DNA from: Dryas octopetala
Taxonomy: Eukaryota > Streptophyta > Magnoliopsida > Rosales > Rosaceae
Direction: 5' to 3'
Length of the DNA: 64,000 nt
Assembly (NCBI GenBank): GCA_963921425.1
Contig: OY992833.1
Span: 27,576,698 to 27,640,697, forward strand
Part shown: in pieces, positions 1 through 12,464 of the stretch
Numbering within the stretch: position 1 is the first letter of the stretch
Layout of the letters: each line of letters begins with the position of its first letter
Position numbers and translations under genes: made by a program
Notes under the pieces: generated by a model
What the model was told of the DNA's origin: nothing
Database searches by the model: none
The model's input: only the letters and a program-made list of their open reading frames with translations

Positions 1-1281
1 AAATTACTACTAGTACCGGTTGAGCAATCTAGAAGACTAGAAATAGAATACATAAATAATATTCTACTGAAAAAATAAATATTTTACGGATGAGATGGGC
101 TTGAAGTTGGTTAATTAGGCCGAACTAAATGTAACCCAACCTAACTTGTACTGGCCCATGTCATTAATACACATAAATTTGTATTTGTACGAGAATAAAA
201 GGTTTTCAAATAATTCATTAAACCTAATTGTTTCAATTTCATAATTTTACCTAATATGTAATTATATCAAATTCAATTCAATACATTGTATCTGGTATTT
301 TTATGGTTATTCTAACAAAACATTAGCTAAATCCAAACCCACTCTTTTAAATCTCTTCATTCAAACAAAATCTTTTATTTTTTTTATTTTTGAAAGGAAC
401 TTTTTTAGGTTGGCGGATAAGTAATCAGTTTGTGGTTTGTTTCCCAACCACTACATACACGCAGTTAAGGCAATGAATCAACCAATTTTGGTGAGCCACT
501 CTTGTCTAATTTTCAACACAATCTCATGGGCCCAAGGAGGTCCAATCCAAACCATCAACCTTCTATATGAAACGAAGTCGTTGACTAATTATTTATTCGT
601 TGGTGTAGAAGGCCTTCAACGCGTGAAAGGGCAATCCTTTCAACCCCAAAATCATTAAAGGACTCAAAGTTGATAAGGTCTCCTTTTCTGACTTTAGCTC
701 ATTATCCATTTACGTACAAGAATCAGCAACCCATGTAAATTTCATTATAATATTCCAAACAAAATTTACAAATATGGTTATAATTTGCTCACTCAAAGCA
801 ATATATAATCTGATTATATATTATAAAATTCGGTGCTTTACCACTTCTACAATTTTGGTTTTGACAGAGTAAACTACCCACTTCTATAAAGATATATATA
901 TATATATATATATTTTAATAGTGTGTCAAATACTTTTAATATGAGGCCACCCTCGTGTTGAGCCCTAGGCAGAGGCCTTGCTCGCATGAGTCGGCACTCA
1001 TTTAATTAAATTAAAATATAAATTACAATTGAATTAATAAAGTAATCCAAAGGAAGGTCTTTGAGTGGTTGAATATATACAAAAGCCCGGGAAGGAAAAT
1101 TGGAAACAACTAAACTAACTACTATCTTTGAAGCTTTCAGCATTCTCTTAACCAAACCCCTAAATGCCCACGACAAAGGATTGACATAGACACCCACCTC
1201 CAACTCAATGCCAACAATTCACAAAACTCCAACAGATTCAGTTTTTGTCAACCCCATCTCTGCAATTCCACCAAAAGCTTC
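1..1281. other. AT-rich spacer and 5' region of the formin gene
   Basis: I see no supported gene here. The short open frames have no recognisable protein content. The sequence is AT-rich, with an (AT)n run at 892-913. The last 100-200 bases before 1282 should include the promoter and 5' leader of the formin gene, but no single TATA box stands out because the AT-rich stretch offers several. Confidence 0.6.
892..913. repeat. (AT)n microsatellite
   Basis: About 11 perfect AT dinucleotides, roughly 370 bp upstream of the formin start codon. Confidence 0.9.
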
Positions 1282-3779
1282 ATGGCTATGATGTTTCAGC
1301 CATGGTTGCTTCTCAACCCATTCTTTATCTTTTGCATTTATGCTATGTTGTCTCTTGTTAATGGCCAATCTAGCTTTGGATCCCCTCAAAATATTGAAGT
1401 TTTCTACCCATTTTCATTGACTCCATCCCCAGCCCCAACACCCCAGATCGATTCATTGCCTCCCAAAGAGTCGCCGCTGCCGCCGCCGCCACAACCTCAA
1501 CCGCCGCTGCCGCAAAAGTCTTCGTCGAAGAGTGACATTGCGAAGGCGGCAGGGGTGACTGCAGCCTGCACTTTGGTGGTTTCTGGGTTGGTCTTCTTTT
1601 TAGTTCAATGGTGCATTGTTGCGAGGCGCAGAAGAAAGGTTATTATTGGAGGCGGCGGCGGTGGTAGTAGTCCTGCTCCGCCGCCTGTGGTGGTGGCTCA
1701 CAATGAATTCACACGATATGATGGGAATCTCAAGGGGTTCATTGTCGATGAGAATGGTCTGGACGTGCTTTACTGGCGAAAGCTTCAAGGGAAAAGCTCA
1801 AAGAAGAGTAGTAGTAGTAGTAGTAGTCTCCGTAAGGAGGTCTTGCGAGATCACAAGAATGGAGAAGAAATCAATGATGATGGTGAAGGGTTTGGCCCAA
1901 AAATTCAAGAAGCTCCTCTGTTCCGAGGAAGGTCTTCAACGTCCCACATCGATTTTGTACCAAAAGAAAGTGATGAGAATCGAAGTAGAACCAAGGCTCT
2001 CAAGGCTGTTGAGAATCCAGAACCAGAAGTAGAGCTATCTATTCAATCATCAAGTCCTCCTCCTCCACTTTCTCCGCCACCAACACCCCCACCTTTGCCG
2101 CCTCCTTTGTTGCCAGTTACAAACAAGAAAAGCCCGGCTGCTGCGGCACCTCCACCTCCTCCACGGCCACCAATTCAAGCTAAGAATGGTCTTGCACCGC
2201 CGCCCCCTCCACCACCCAAGGCGCGTAGTTTGAACGCCTTGACAAAAGGGGTGAAGGAGTCTTCTTCATCAGGAGCTGGAAATGGTCAGGTCAAACTGAA
2301 GCCTTTGCATTGGGACAAGGTGAACACTAACATTGAGCATTCCATGGTGTGGGACAAAATTGGCGGTTCATTTAGGTAAATGATCAATGCTTAAATTTAC
2401 TAAAGATTATATGTAAAACCCTCTATTTGGTTTCAAGGATTCTGAAATGTTACAATTTTGTTATTTTCAGCTTTGATGGTGATCTTATGGAAGCTCTTTT
2501 CGGATATGTTGCCACCAACCGGAAATCCCCTGAAAGAGACAACAACAACAACGTTGGCCCATCAGCGCAAATTTGTATCCTAGATTCCCGGAAGTCCCAG
2601 AACATTGCAATTGTTCTAAAATCTTTGACCATTTCACGCAAAGAAATCCTTGAAGTGCTGATGGAGGGCAGAGGACTAAATGCAGAGACTCTCGAAAAGC
2701 TTGCTGGAATTGCCCCAACTGAAGAAGAACAATCCGCAATCCTTGAGTACAATGGAGATCCCACAAGGCTTGCTTATGCTGAATGCTTCCTATACCACAT
2801 CCTCAAAGCTGTGCCTTCGGCTTTTACTCGCCTTGATGCCATGCTTTTCAGGTACATCTATGACTCGGAGATTCTCCAGCTCAAGGAGTCTATGCAAACA
2901 CTTGAATTGGCCTGCAAGGAACTTAGGACTCGAGGACTATTTATGAAGCTGCTAGAAGCAATTCTCAAGGCTGGAAATCGCATGAATGCTGGAACTTCAA
3001 GAGGAAATGCACAAGCTTTCAACCTCAGTTCTCTTCGGAAGCTATCCGACGTTAGAAGCAGTGATGGAAATACTACTCTTCTTCATTTTGTTGTGGAAGA
3101 AGTAGTCCGGTCTGAGGGAAAACGGTGTGCTATGAACAGGAATCGTAGCCTCAGTCGCAGCAGCAGCCATAGCAGTAACAGCAACAACTTAAGTTCTGAG
3201 AATTCAAAACCAAAAGAGGATACAGAGAAGGAGTATATGATGTTGGGATTGCCAGTGGTTGGAGGCATCAGTAACGAGTTCTCCAATGTGAAGAAGGCAG
3301 CGATTATAGACCATGACAGCTTTGCAAGGACGTGCTCAGCTCTCACAAAGCGTATGGCAGAAGTTGGAGAACTTGTACTCCAATGTGCCAACAATGGCGG
3401 CGGAAGATTTGTGAAAGAGATGAAGGGTTTTCTTGATGCAGCTGAAGAAGAGCTGAAGGTGGTGAAGGAAGAGCAGAAAAGGGTGATGGAGCTTGTAAAG
3501 ACAACAACAGAATATTATCAACCAGGAGCTTCTAAGGATAAAGGGGCACACCCATTTCAACTATTTGTTTTAGTTAAAGATTTTCTAGGCATGGTTGATC
3601 AAGCATGTGTGGAAATTTCTCGAACTATGCAGAGGAGGAAGACAATGACAGCAAATGTAGGATCACCATCACCAAACTCATCAGGATCAAGAAAAACCGT
3701 AAGGTTCCCAGTCTTGCCTAAAAATTTCATGTCAGGAAACTCTAGGAGTAATTCTACTCAATCAGATAATGGTTTCTGA
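1282..3779 (+). CDS. FH8: Type I formin-like protein (FH4/FH8 group)
   Basis: Two coding exons, 1282-2375 and 2471-3779, give an 800-residue protein; the 95-bp intron has GTAAAT/TTTCAG ends and splits a serine codon. The order is type I formin: signal peptide (about 1-28), proline-rich extracellular stretch, one membrane helix (about 89-113) followed by RRRR, a cytosolic FH1 region rich in PPPP runs (about 255-320), then FH2 from KLKPLHWDKV (about residue 338). FH2 landmarks include MVWDKI, the LDPRKSQN-like LDSRKSQN, and KAGNRMNAGTSRGNAQAF. Such formins nucleate and cap actin at the plasma membrane and link it to the wall. The match to Arabidopsis FH8/FH4 is strong over N-terminus, FH2 and tail (from memory). 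The start is the first ATG ahead of the signal peptide. Only one intron interrupts the coding region, as expected for this subgroup. Confidence 0.93.
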
Positions 3780-4501
3780 TTTGGTTTGTACAATGTATAT
3801 AGATTACAGAAAGAAGGATTACAATGAGAAATATAGCCGAGTGATTTTTCAATGTTTCAAGCCTCTTATTCAAACCTTGGCAAACTTTCAACCATCAAAC
3901 TCCGAAGTGTTGCTGATTTCAGTTAATCCTTCTCATTCAGTAAGATGGTAGTAGGGTTTCCTTTTTCCTTTATTTTTTTTTTTCATTTTTTTTTTTCTAT
4001 CTTGCCAATTCCTACATTCGTTTGATCCATAAATATTCGTTCTTTCCATAATTCTTTGGTTTTCAGTAATGGTGTAATCATATGTATCCAGATTTATGCA
4101 ACAACTAAAACATCTTGATGCAATTTTCACAGTTCCAACAGTTATACCTTCTCACAGGGAAAAAGAAATACAACAATGTGTACATAACAATTTCTAACCC
4201 TGAATACTATTTGGGACAAGTAGGGCATTTTGGCAATGAAAGGTAGCAGAACCAGGACCTTCTTACATTGTGCAGATAATATGCTCCACCTAGATACGAT
4301 TGATAACATAGGTAGTCTGGCCATCCAGATAAACAGGTTGTGACTCATCATGACTACTTGCCATCAGCTAAGCAATAATATTTAAGCATGGACCCTTGAT
4401 GAGAAGCAATTTCTTCATATATATCTTCCTTCTTGTCTATCCTCTGAAGTAGACAAATTTCGTGGTAGATGATGTATGACCCTTCAGCCTAACAGATTTG
4501 G
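3780..4501. other. Convergent 3' regions of the formin and WVD2-like genes
   Basis: The stretch lies between two convergent stop codons. It should hold both 3' UTRs and polyadenylation regions; a T-rich tract lies at about 3966-3995. No further coding signal is visible. Confidence 0.6.
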
Positions 4502-5463
4502 TCACCGGTGAATGTCATGCTTGGAACCCTCCTGCTTATACCATAAACGCAGTTTACATTAAAATAAGAAAAAAATAAGAAAACAAACATAAATAAATTA
4601 ACCACAGCGATAAGTTCAGATATGTAGTGCAGTAACTCATTGCACAGATTGAAATGCTTGTTTTATTGCATACATACTAACTTTCCTTCTCTCATATGGG
4701 TATTCAATGCATATAACTCAATTATATTCCTACATATGTATAATGGCTCTTTAGTTTTTATACTTGTTCTGAAGTACTCAACACATGAGAGGCTTTACAC
4801 AGTATGATATAAATATAATGCAAAGAAGCCCAAACCAAGCTTAAACTAGGGTTGAAAGCTCATTCAGTGGTGCAAATAGGAGGAACTTCATGAAAGAATG
4901 ATTTCTAAGGATAAATAAGATGGATTGTATATTGTGGGTCCTTTGAAAAGATAAAAAACTGGAACAAATGGATCTCATGCCATTAGAGATTAACACAATG
5001 ACGATATACCTTTTCTGAAGTACTTTTCGAAATTTTTTGTCCCCGATGAAAACCTAGCATGGGTGTAGCCTTAGAATTAAGACTCTGTCCTAGCTTTTTT
5101 ATCCCTGCCTCCTTTTGCTCCTGTGTCAAGCATACACTTCTGAGAAATAACATTTTCAATTTTTGTAGACTAAATCAATATGATTCTATTTTCTGATGAG
5201 TTATATAGTAAGATTCAAAGAAAATTATTATCGAGGGCATCCATACCAAAACTTGAATTAGACAGGTTTAATGCTCCTTAAAAGAATAGTTATTTGTAGG
5301 ATCATACCGACTTTGGTTGGAAGTGTGTTTTCTCTGCCTCTTTGGCATTGGATTTTGCCTCCAATTTCTTTGAAAACTGAAATATATTGGTAAATGAGAT
5401 TCCAAATATATGGCTAACAAATTAAAACATGCTCAAGATTTGAAAAGAAACAATGTCCATGCA

Positions 5464-5504
<41 letters not shown>

Positions 5505-7636
5505 TGGGGGTCAGTCAATGTATACCTCCTTTCTTCTCTCTGCTCTTTCATCACTTCTTGAGCCAAAAGATGATGGCGCAGCCTTAGCACTTCTTTTATC
5601 TAGGGCACCTGTTTTGAGTGACCTATGACCAAAAAAAAAATCAAAGCAATATAAACAATCTGTGACACCAAATAAAGTGAAAATCCTTATAAATCAACAA
5701 AGTGATATATGATAGTATATAACATGCAGAGAGTCTTATTATACAAGTATCACATGCACAGAAGATACATAATTATTGTACATAAATACATACATAAATG
5801 TAATATTTAAATAGTAAATATATCCATCAGCAGTAAAATGTGAATTTAAGATATTACCCTCCATTCTCTCTTGGCAGGGGCACAGAAGTGGAAACCCTTG
5901 ATTCTTTACCCTTCACAGAGAGCTGCGTTCCATAATAAAGTTTTCCAGAAATGAAAATTTGATGTTAGACAAGCTAATGCCAACCTCAGGGAGCTGGTCA
6001 TCTCTTCAAACAAGGAAACATACAAATTTGACAAACCTGCTTTGGTGTTGAAGATCTCTCTTCACTGGAGGATTTTGGTTGGTTGAAATTGTTTTGAAAT
6101 GTCTTAAATGCTCGTTTGACAATGTCCTTATCTCCCATTTTCTCCATAATGAACGATTTTCTGGTGGTGGTCACAGGTGCTGAATTACACTTAATGGGTT
6201 CTAAACTGAGTGACATGTGCAAAGCTTTAAGAGGAACTTTCGTGGTTTCCTCAGTAGAAGAATTTTTGCTCCTAGAAGAACTATTGCCCTTCTTCACCGA
6301 GGTTCGTGATGCGGATCTTGGAGTAGAAGTTGATATAGGCTTTGACACTCTAGGGGTGGAATTCTGTGGTGTTTTAGTTATCGGTGAAACTGGTTTCTTC
6401 ATAAACTTTGCCGCGTTTCTCTCCTTACTCACTGGAGTAACCTATACAACAGAAAATTGAAAAAGACATCAGACATCAGACATCAGACTTAAACCAAAAA
6501 AGTCCTGAGATATAGAGCAAGGTAACTATCTGCAGAGAAGTTTTCTTAAATAGATTCAAGAATTAATTACTTCACCTTCAGAGACCCCTTCTGAAGTTCC
6601 AGTCTCTTCTTTTCCTTTTTCACTTCTGGAGCATTCCCTAGAACATTGTCCAATGTCTTTCGAAGTTCCAATCTCTTTTTTTCCTCTTTAAATTCTGGAG
6701 CATTCCCTGTATCATTGTCCAAGGTCTTTGGAAGTTCCGATCTGTCTTTTTCCTCTTTAACTTGATCTGGAGCGTTTCCTATATCATTGTCCAAAGTCTT
6801 TGGAATTTCCCGTAATCCCTGAGAGTCAGCAGGGATAGTTTCTACTTCTTTCACCAAAACAAATTCTGGTTTGTTCAAGTTGGGACTATCAGCTTCTTCT
6901 TTCTCTCCCTCAAACAATGAGCTTTGACATTCTATAGTGATAACATCCTCCTCCTTGAGATCATCATCATCTACATGGGTGCTACTCATCTCATTGTTTA
7001 AATTGGTCTCTTGATTAAATCCTTGGACAGTACTTTGACTGTTAGTTAAATCAATTTCAAAATGTGTCCCACAACCGATCTGATCTTCATCATTTTGATC
7101 ATCTGATCTTAAGGGGTCATCTTGCATTTGCTTCTCTTGTTCCAGCAGCTCTTCAGCTTTCCGAGCAGCAATCCTCTTGTAATGGGCTTCAAAATAGGCC
7201 CTTTTCTGAGCTACTGAACCGGGTGTAGCACACTTCTCAACTTCTTCCAAGTACTTATTTGGTGGTGAGAATGCCGAAAATTTTTCCCAAGACAGTGAAT
7301 CATTCTCAAACCTACCGAATGAAACCGACACTTCCAGAGCAGGATTTAAAGAATTTGAAGCAGCTGTCTCACCCACCTGTTTATTTAACAGAAAAAAAAA
7401 AAAACCAAAATCCAACCATTTTCTGAAGCAGGAACAGAGTGGCAACAACAAGCAAAAAGCAGTATGCAAATCTAGAAATTATATATTGAATCAATCAACA
7501 ACCCACAAAACAAAAGCTTCAAAAGATAATAATTGCAAACAAATTAAACAGATGGGTCACTTTTTCAAACAAATCTAAGGACAAAAGTGTGTACCTTATC
7601 TGCATAGTTTGGAAGATCTACTATTGATTCACCCAT
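4502..7636 (-). CDS. WDL7: WVD2-like / TPX2 C-terminal domain microtubule-associated protein (WDL7-like)
   Basis: Eight coding exons on the minus strand: 7595-7636, 6576-7376, 6037-6441, 5858-5922, 5526-5622, 5308-5376, 5010-5120, 4502-4531. They join to 1620 nt, a 539-residue protein starting MGESIVDLPNYADK. The N-terminal block contains VSFGRFENDSLSWEKFSAFS and CATPGSVAQKRAYFEAHYKR (about residues 34-82), hallmarks of WVD2-like 7. A TPX2 C-terminal domain follows near residues 455-515 (RSDERAERRKE, then FSKKLEAKSNAKEAEK, then SLNSKATPM). The family binds cortical and spindle microtubules and affects cell elongation. The large second exon encodes a threefold internal repeat and is otherwise acidic and low in complexity. 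The start ATG gives the best N-terminal match; a non-coding first exon upstream is possible. The tiny last exon (EGSKHDIHR) is the least certain. Confidence 0.85.
5473..5501. repeat. (GA)n microsatellite in an intron of the WVD2-like gene
   Basis: About 14 GA repeats next to a short GT run. It sits in the intron between exons 5526-5622 and 5308-5376, close to the splice donor of the former. Confidence 0.9.
6590..6806 (-). repeat. In-frame tandem repeat inside the WVD2-like coding exon
   Basis: Three imperfect copies of a 69-72 bp unit (marker ATTGTCCAA at about 6645, 6714 and 6786). Each encodes about 23-24 residues of the form KTLDNDTGNAPEFKEEKK followed by RLEL or a similar ending. Length differences between copies are multiples of three, so the frame is kept. 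Confidence 0.85.
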
Positions 7637-8795
7637 TATATCTACAAAGAGCTGAATTACCAGAGAGCTACCACACCAGGACACAAACTGTGCACACCAC
7701 GGCCTTTGACTAGCATGGACATCACCAATCTATTGAATCACACACTACAAGACCAATAGTGAGAAAAACCACTATGGGGACAAAAAGAAAGACTTAACAA
7801 ATTGCAAGAATAAAAGAATAGAAAATACATGTCCATGTGTTCTCTTTTGCTCCTTTTTCTATACTGGTATTATCACTTCACCTTTTCACTGTTTCTGGTA
7901 CTTATGGAAACTCCTAAAATGATAAACCCAATCAATCATCAGCACAAGACAATTATATGAAGAAAATAAAAAGAAAGCTAAAAGGCTCAACGTTGCAGAT
8001 GACCCACAAAATATTTCCAAAGATGATTTAGCTTTCACTTGCATTATTACTGTGGAATCAAAAGTTGAACAGTTAAAACCTTCTTTTTAGAAGTACATGG
8101 TGGATTGATGACTGTGGAACTGAAAAGGAGACAACAGATAATGTCAATGTAGAAATATAACTAATGGGAAAATAGAGATTAGTTGGCTTATCAATTTATT
8201 ATGGAGGTTGAACAAAGCAAAGTGGGCATATTGAATAAACAAAGATATGAATACCAATCTTAACAAACTTTAATATTTTTTTGATAGGAAAAAAGTTTTA
8301 ATATTGATACCTGTGGATTTGTCATAGAGGGATTAAGAGAGAGACCTAAAAGAAGTTCAAAAGAGTGATCCGATCAGGCATGAAAATAGAGGAATGGTCC
8401 ACTTGAAAGTGCAGTACAGTAGAAAGACATGATAGTGAAAGTTACATGTGACAGGTCTAAGCCTCCAAGGTCTAATATTAATAATTATCTAGCTACTGGG
8501 GTTGTATGTGGTCCCCCCCCCCTATTGAATTAGTTGAACCAAACAATACAAAGACATTGCACAGAAAAAGCAAGAGCTACGGTGTCGTTTTACAGACAGC
8601 TGGTGTACATATGGGCCCAAGCCCAAGGAAAAGTCCATACTTCATTGATAAACAATTATAGCACCTCCATCTCCATCATTAACCTTTCTGGGCCTCCAAC
8701 TTGCCTTGTATTTTCCTCCTCTAACTCCCCTAAGCTACTCAATCACCTCACCCCATTAGCATTAGTTTTACTAAACATCACTATCCTACATTTGC
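7637..8795. other. Divergent promoter region between the WVD2-like and germin-like genes
   Basis: This 1.2-kb stretch separates two divergent start codons. The left half should contain the 5' leader of the WVD2-like gene. A run of ten C lies at 8513-8522. No coding potential stands out. Confidence 0.55.
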
Positions 8796-8803
8796 TATAT
8801 ATA
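8796..8803 (+). promoter_or_regulatory. TATA box of the germin-like gene
   Basis: TATATATA lies 71-78 bp upstream of the germin-like ATG, in a pyrimidine-rich context. It would place the transcription start near 8830 and leave a leader of about 45 nt. Confidence 0.6.
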
Positions 8804-8873
8804 TCACTCCACTTTTCGCTTACTGTGGAAATCCTACAACCAAAAATTTTCTGGGTTTTTTAACAAAGGCATC

Positions 8874-9539
8874 ATGAGAATCAATTCTTCCTTTCTCCAT
8901 TTATTCCTCAGCCTAGCTCTTATATTGGGCCAGGCCAAACCCGACCCGGATCCACTTCAAGATTACTGCATAGCTGACACAAAAACCCCTCAGTCTTTTT
9001 ACCTCAATGGTGCACCCTGCATTAATCCAAAACTAGCAGATTCCTCCCATTTCACCACATCTGTCCTTTCCAAGCCTGGCAACCCCAAAGCCAACCCTTC
9101 TGGCTTCAATGTCACAATCACCAACACAGTCAATTTACCTGGGCTCAACACCCTGGGCCTGACCATGGCCCGAGTCGACATAGCGGCGAACGGGCTTGTG
9201 CCACCGCACTTGCACCCACGGGCCTCGGAAGTAACCATCTGCCTCAAGGGTTTGCTTCTTGTGGGCTTTGTAGACACGTCCAACAGTGTCTTCACACAAG
9301 AACTGAAGCCCGGTGAGTCATTTGTGTTCCCAAAGGGTCTGATTCATTTCTTGTACAACTATGATTCAAAGGCCCCAGCTTTGGCCTTGTCTGGGCTCAG
9401 CAGCCAGAACCCTGGTGCCCAGATTGTTTCCTTTGCCACATTCACATCAAACCCTTCAATCCGTGCTGACATTTTGCAAAGTGCTTTTCAAATTAATCTC
9501 CAAGATGTTGCCAGGATCCGAAGGAACCTTGGAGGTTGA
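8874..9539 (+). CDS. Germin-like protein (apoplastic cupin)
   Basis: Single-exon ORF of 221 residues. Residues 1-21 form a signal peptide, followed by DPDPLQDYC and a second cysteine at residue 49 (NGAPCINP), the disulfide pair of germins. The cupin metal site is present: H112, H114 and E119 in VPPHLHPRASEV, and H158 in FPKGLIHFLYN. The conserved LSGLSSQNPGAQ follows. Germin-like proteins are secreted, form stable oligomers and bind manganese; some are superoxide dismutases or oxalate oxidases, but the sequence does not show which activity applies. The germin box has a leucine between the two histidines where many members have threonine. The C-terminus (SAFQINLQDVARIRRN) differs from the common form, so I place it in a divergent germin-like subgroup without naming an ortholog. 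The ATG at 8874 is the only start that gives a complete signal peptide. Confidence 0.93.
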   Translation: MRINSSFLHLFLSLALILGQAKPDPDPLQDYCIADTKTPQSFYLNGAPCINPKLADSSHFTTSVLSKPGNPKANPSGFNVTITNTVNLPGLNTLGLTMARVDIAANGLVPPHLHPRASEVTICLKGLLLVGFVDTSNSVFTQELKPGESFVFPKGLIHFLYNYDSKAPALALSGLSSQNPGAQIVSFATFTSNPSIRADILQSAFQINLQDVARIRRNLGG

Positions 9540-11276
9540 TTAATAATTAACAAGCACAACTATTTATTTATTTATTTATCAAAATGTATTATGATTCTAG
9601 GAATGCAAGTTGCTTGTTGGGGCTATATGGCTGCGTGCAAAGTCAGCTTATGTTTTGGATAAATGCACTTGCCAACGGTCATATTGCTGTGTGTAATTGT
9701 TAAACAAGCCATAAACACTGTTTTAGTGGGTACATGTATACAAGTAGGATCTGTTTCTTTCTTTTTTCTTAGTTTAAAAGGAAAATGCAGAAAAAGATGA
9801 AGCATGTGTGAAAATTTAATCAGAAAAGATTGACTGCTTCCCAGCTGGAGCACTAGTAAGAATTGGTTTTATGCACCTCTTTTGGCAGGCAAGAAACAAG
9901 AAGGGGTTCGTTCTTTTGCTTTGTACCCACTGCAAAGCAAAGCAAATTCTGCCAAGAAAAATTCCAGCCATCATTATCAGTGGGTCTTTATGATTTTGTA
10001 AGTATTAGGTAGCTAATGTGGCAAAATCAAGTTTTGGACATGTGACCAAATAATGATTAGGAGAAGAAACTTCTGGTAATAACCTGATTCCACACAGTGC
10101 AAGTCAATTCTTTCAGTAAATTCCTGTAGAGTCCCAAAAAAGCTCCCTCAACTGGAAAAAAGTAACTGTAGAAATAAAACTAGCTGTAAATTCAAACGAC
10201 TTAAAACTTCGAATTTCTAACAATATAAAAAAAAAAAATTACTTATCTATCTAATCTGTGTAATTTGTAAGTAATTGTATGTATTTGAAATTTGTCTTCT
10301 AGCCGTTAAAAGAGTAGATTGTTGAGATTTTCCTTGTTACCTAAAAGGCTAAAACCTCATAAAAAGTCTAATTTTCCAAAGCAAGGAAAATTGGTTATGG
10401 GCAAGCACCACCTATAAAGGCTATAATCCTATATGACAAAGTCCAATTTTAAGAATAGAACCTTCAACCGACGATGCTTGGAAAATTACAACCCTCTTAA
10501 TCCACCTATTATAATATCCTTTGTTGACGTGCATCTTCCAACAGCAGCCGAATGAGCTTGCACAAGAGTAAAGCTCTCACCCACCCATTCAATTATGATA
10601 TTATCATAAATAATAAAATATACAAGCAAAAAATAGTAAGAATAAGATATATGAATGGCACATTTGCACGTACCAATTACCAATTCATAATATATAAAAA
10701 ATTTAAATCATTACTGGATTGAAAATAACAAGGAGGAGCGTGTCAGGCTCTGATGACCCCAAGAAAGGCCCGTGAACCCCTTGAGCTGTAAACACACGAC
10801 ACAACACCATTGATCTCAGTTCTTTACTTCACATCTCATCATCTCCATTGTCATTGAGCCTCTTTGGTCACTTTCAAAATTTCAATCATGGCAGAGACAA
10901 TGAAGGAGTAAATAAAGCATGCACTAAAAACACAGAGCCCGTAATAGTTGAGAAAAAGAATGAAACTTGAAATGAAAGAAGCAATAAGCAAGAACAACTG
11001 TATGATATTTCTCCTCCTCAGAGACCCATATTACATACAAAGAAATCATTCAATCAACCAAAATGGTTCCAAGAAACTGAAACACCCAAAAATGGGAATT
11101 GAATTATCTCATAAATGTAAAAAGCACAAAGAAAATAAAATTAAGAACCCAAGAAAATTTCCAAAATAAACCACTGAAGAAGACCCAAGAATCTCCTCTT
11201 CTAATCAATCAATCTGTACATATAGCTCTATCAAAAGAATGTCTGAACAATGTATGAAAGAATCATAACATAACCC
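9540..11276. other. Spacer between the germin-like and GATL genes
   Basis: AT-rich DNA containing the 3' UTR of the germin-like gene at its left and that of the GATL gene (antisense direction) at its right. The open frames present are short and without recognisable content. I see no RNA gene or mobile element. Confidence 0.5.
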
Positions 11277-12464
11277 TCATGACAAATAGCTGGAGAACCC
11301 AATCAATGTGGAAGCAGAAATGGATGATAAAGATTGAAACTTTACTGCTGCGTTGTGATGGTGCAGTGGCTTGTAGAGATCATAAGGTTCCCAAAGACGG
11401 TCAAGTGGGCAAGGCTTCTTGGAATCAAGTCTGACCCAAGGCTTGCCTTTGCCACTCCAATGGAGCAAACTCACCGGACCAGGGTGCAGAGACCTACAGC
11501 TACCTCTGACATTGTCACCACCGAGCCCATGTTGGTTCCACCTGTGGTCTATGGCTTCAACGTTCCCAGCGAAGACTAGCAAAAATGGCGGCAGAGAACC
11601 CAAATCGTAAATCCTTCTCTTTCTTTGTAGTTCCATCCAATTCTCGATTTTCTTTCTGTAATTTCCGTCCCTCCACCTCACCAAGTCCATCACCATCACC
11701 CCCGTGTTGAAATAGCATGGCTTTCTTGAAGAAAATACCCGGGAGAGAACCGGGTCGGACCAGAACCCGTCCGTGAAGTACTTGGTGAAGTTGGCGTGGC
11801 AATACTCAGGGGCTCCGATTACCCGCGACCCTGTAAGCGAAATGTTCCAGAGCTTGTGAATGTCGTCGACCACGAGCACGTCCGAGTCCAAGTAAATAAT
11901 CCGGTCCACGCAGCGATCCAATATGTCGCCCAGGTAATTTCTCGCGTAGTTGAGCGGGTTCTCGAGCGCGAGACGAATCGAGGACGAGATGAGGTTGATG
12001 ACGGTGTCCTCGCGGAAGATGTAGACCTTGAAATTGAGGGAAGGGAAAGTGGATCGGACGAGTTGGGTGAGGACCCGGGGACTCGCCGGGTCGAACTCGG
12101 CCGCGATGAAATGGAAGAAGACGTTTTCGGGGCAAGAAGCGTGCTTGAGAACCGAGTGTACGGCAGCTACGGACCCCCGAAGGTACTCCGAGTCCAGAGT
12201 CATCGCGATGTGGACCAGAGACGGGTCGCAAGACGACACCGTTTCGCGGTTGATCGAGACGGCGCAGTCCGCTCCGTTACGGTAGTCCGGCGCTTCAGAG
12301 AATCGGGACCAGGCGGCGGCGCCCAAGCCCAGTTGTTCCAAAGCAGCATCTCCGCCGTCGATCGCTATCGTCGGAAAAGAGCGAATCCCAATGCAAAAGG
12401 GAGGGAAGAGAAGGGATATAGTGAGAACAAACGAAACGGCGGCGTATAGCCGGAATGGGAGCAT
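11277..12464 (-). CDS. GATL9: GT8 family galacturonosyltransferase-like protein (GATL8/9 type)
   Basis: Intronless ORF of 395 residues, the usual GATL gene structure. A hydrophobic N-terminus (about 5-28) acts as signal peptide or anchor for Golgi/secretory location. The GT8 catalytic fold shows the DxD metal-binding motif LDSD (192-195), [11 protein letters not shown] before it, [13 protein letters not shown] (249-261), [13 protein letters not shown] (306-318) and the sugar-binding HWSGKGKPW (335-343). GATLs act in pectin or xylan synthesis for the cell wall; the precise acceptor is not shown by sequence. The block [20 protein letters not shown] and the IGIRS segment agree with Arabidopsis GATL9/GATL8 rather than PARVUS (GATL1), from memory. 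The ATG at 12464 is the first in frame before the hydrophobic leader. The coding region is GC-rich compared with its surroundings. Confidence 0.93.
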   Translation of the reverse strand: MLPFRLYAAVSFVLTISLLFPPFCIGIRSFPTIAIDGGDAALEQLGLGAAAWSRFSEAPDYRNGADCAVSINRETVSSCDPSLVHIAMTLDSEYLRGSVAAVHSVLKHASCPENVFFHFIAAEFDPASPRVLTQLVRSTFPSLNFKVYIFREDTVINLISSSIRLALENPLNYARNYLGDILDRCVDRIIYLDSDVLVVDDIHKLWNISLTGSRVIGAPEYCHANFTKYFTDGFWSDPVLSRVFSSRKPCYFNTGVMVMDLVRWRDGNYRKKIENWMELQRKRRIYDLGSLPPFLLVFAGNVEAIDHRWNQHGLGGDNVRGSCRSLHPGPVSLLHWSGKGKPWVRLDSKKPCPLDRLWEPYDLYKPLHHHNAAVKFQSLSSISASTLIGFSSYLS

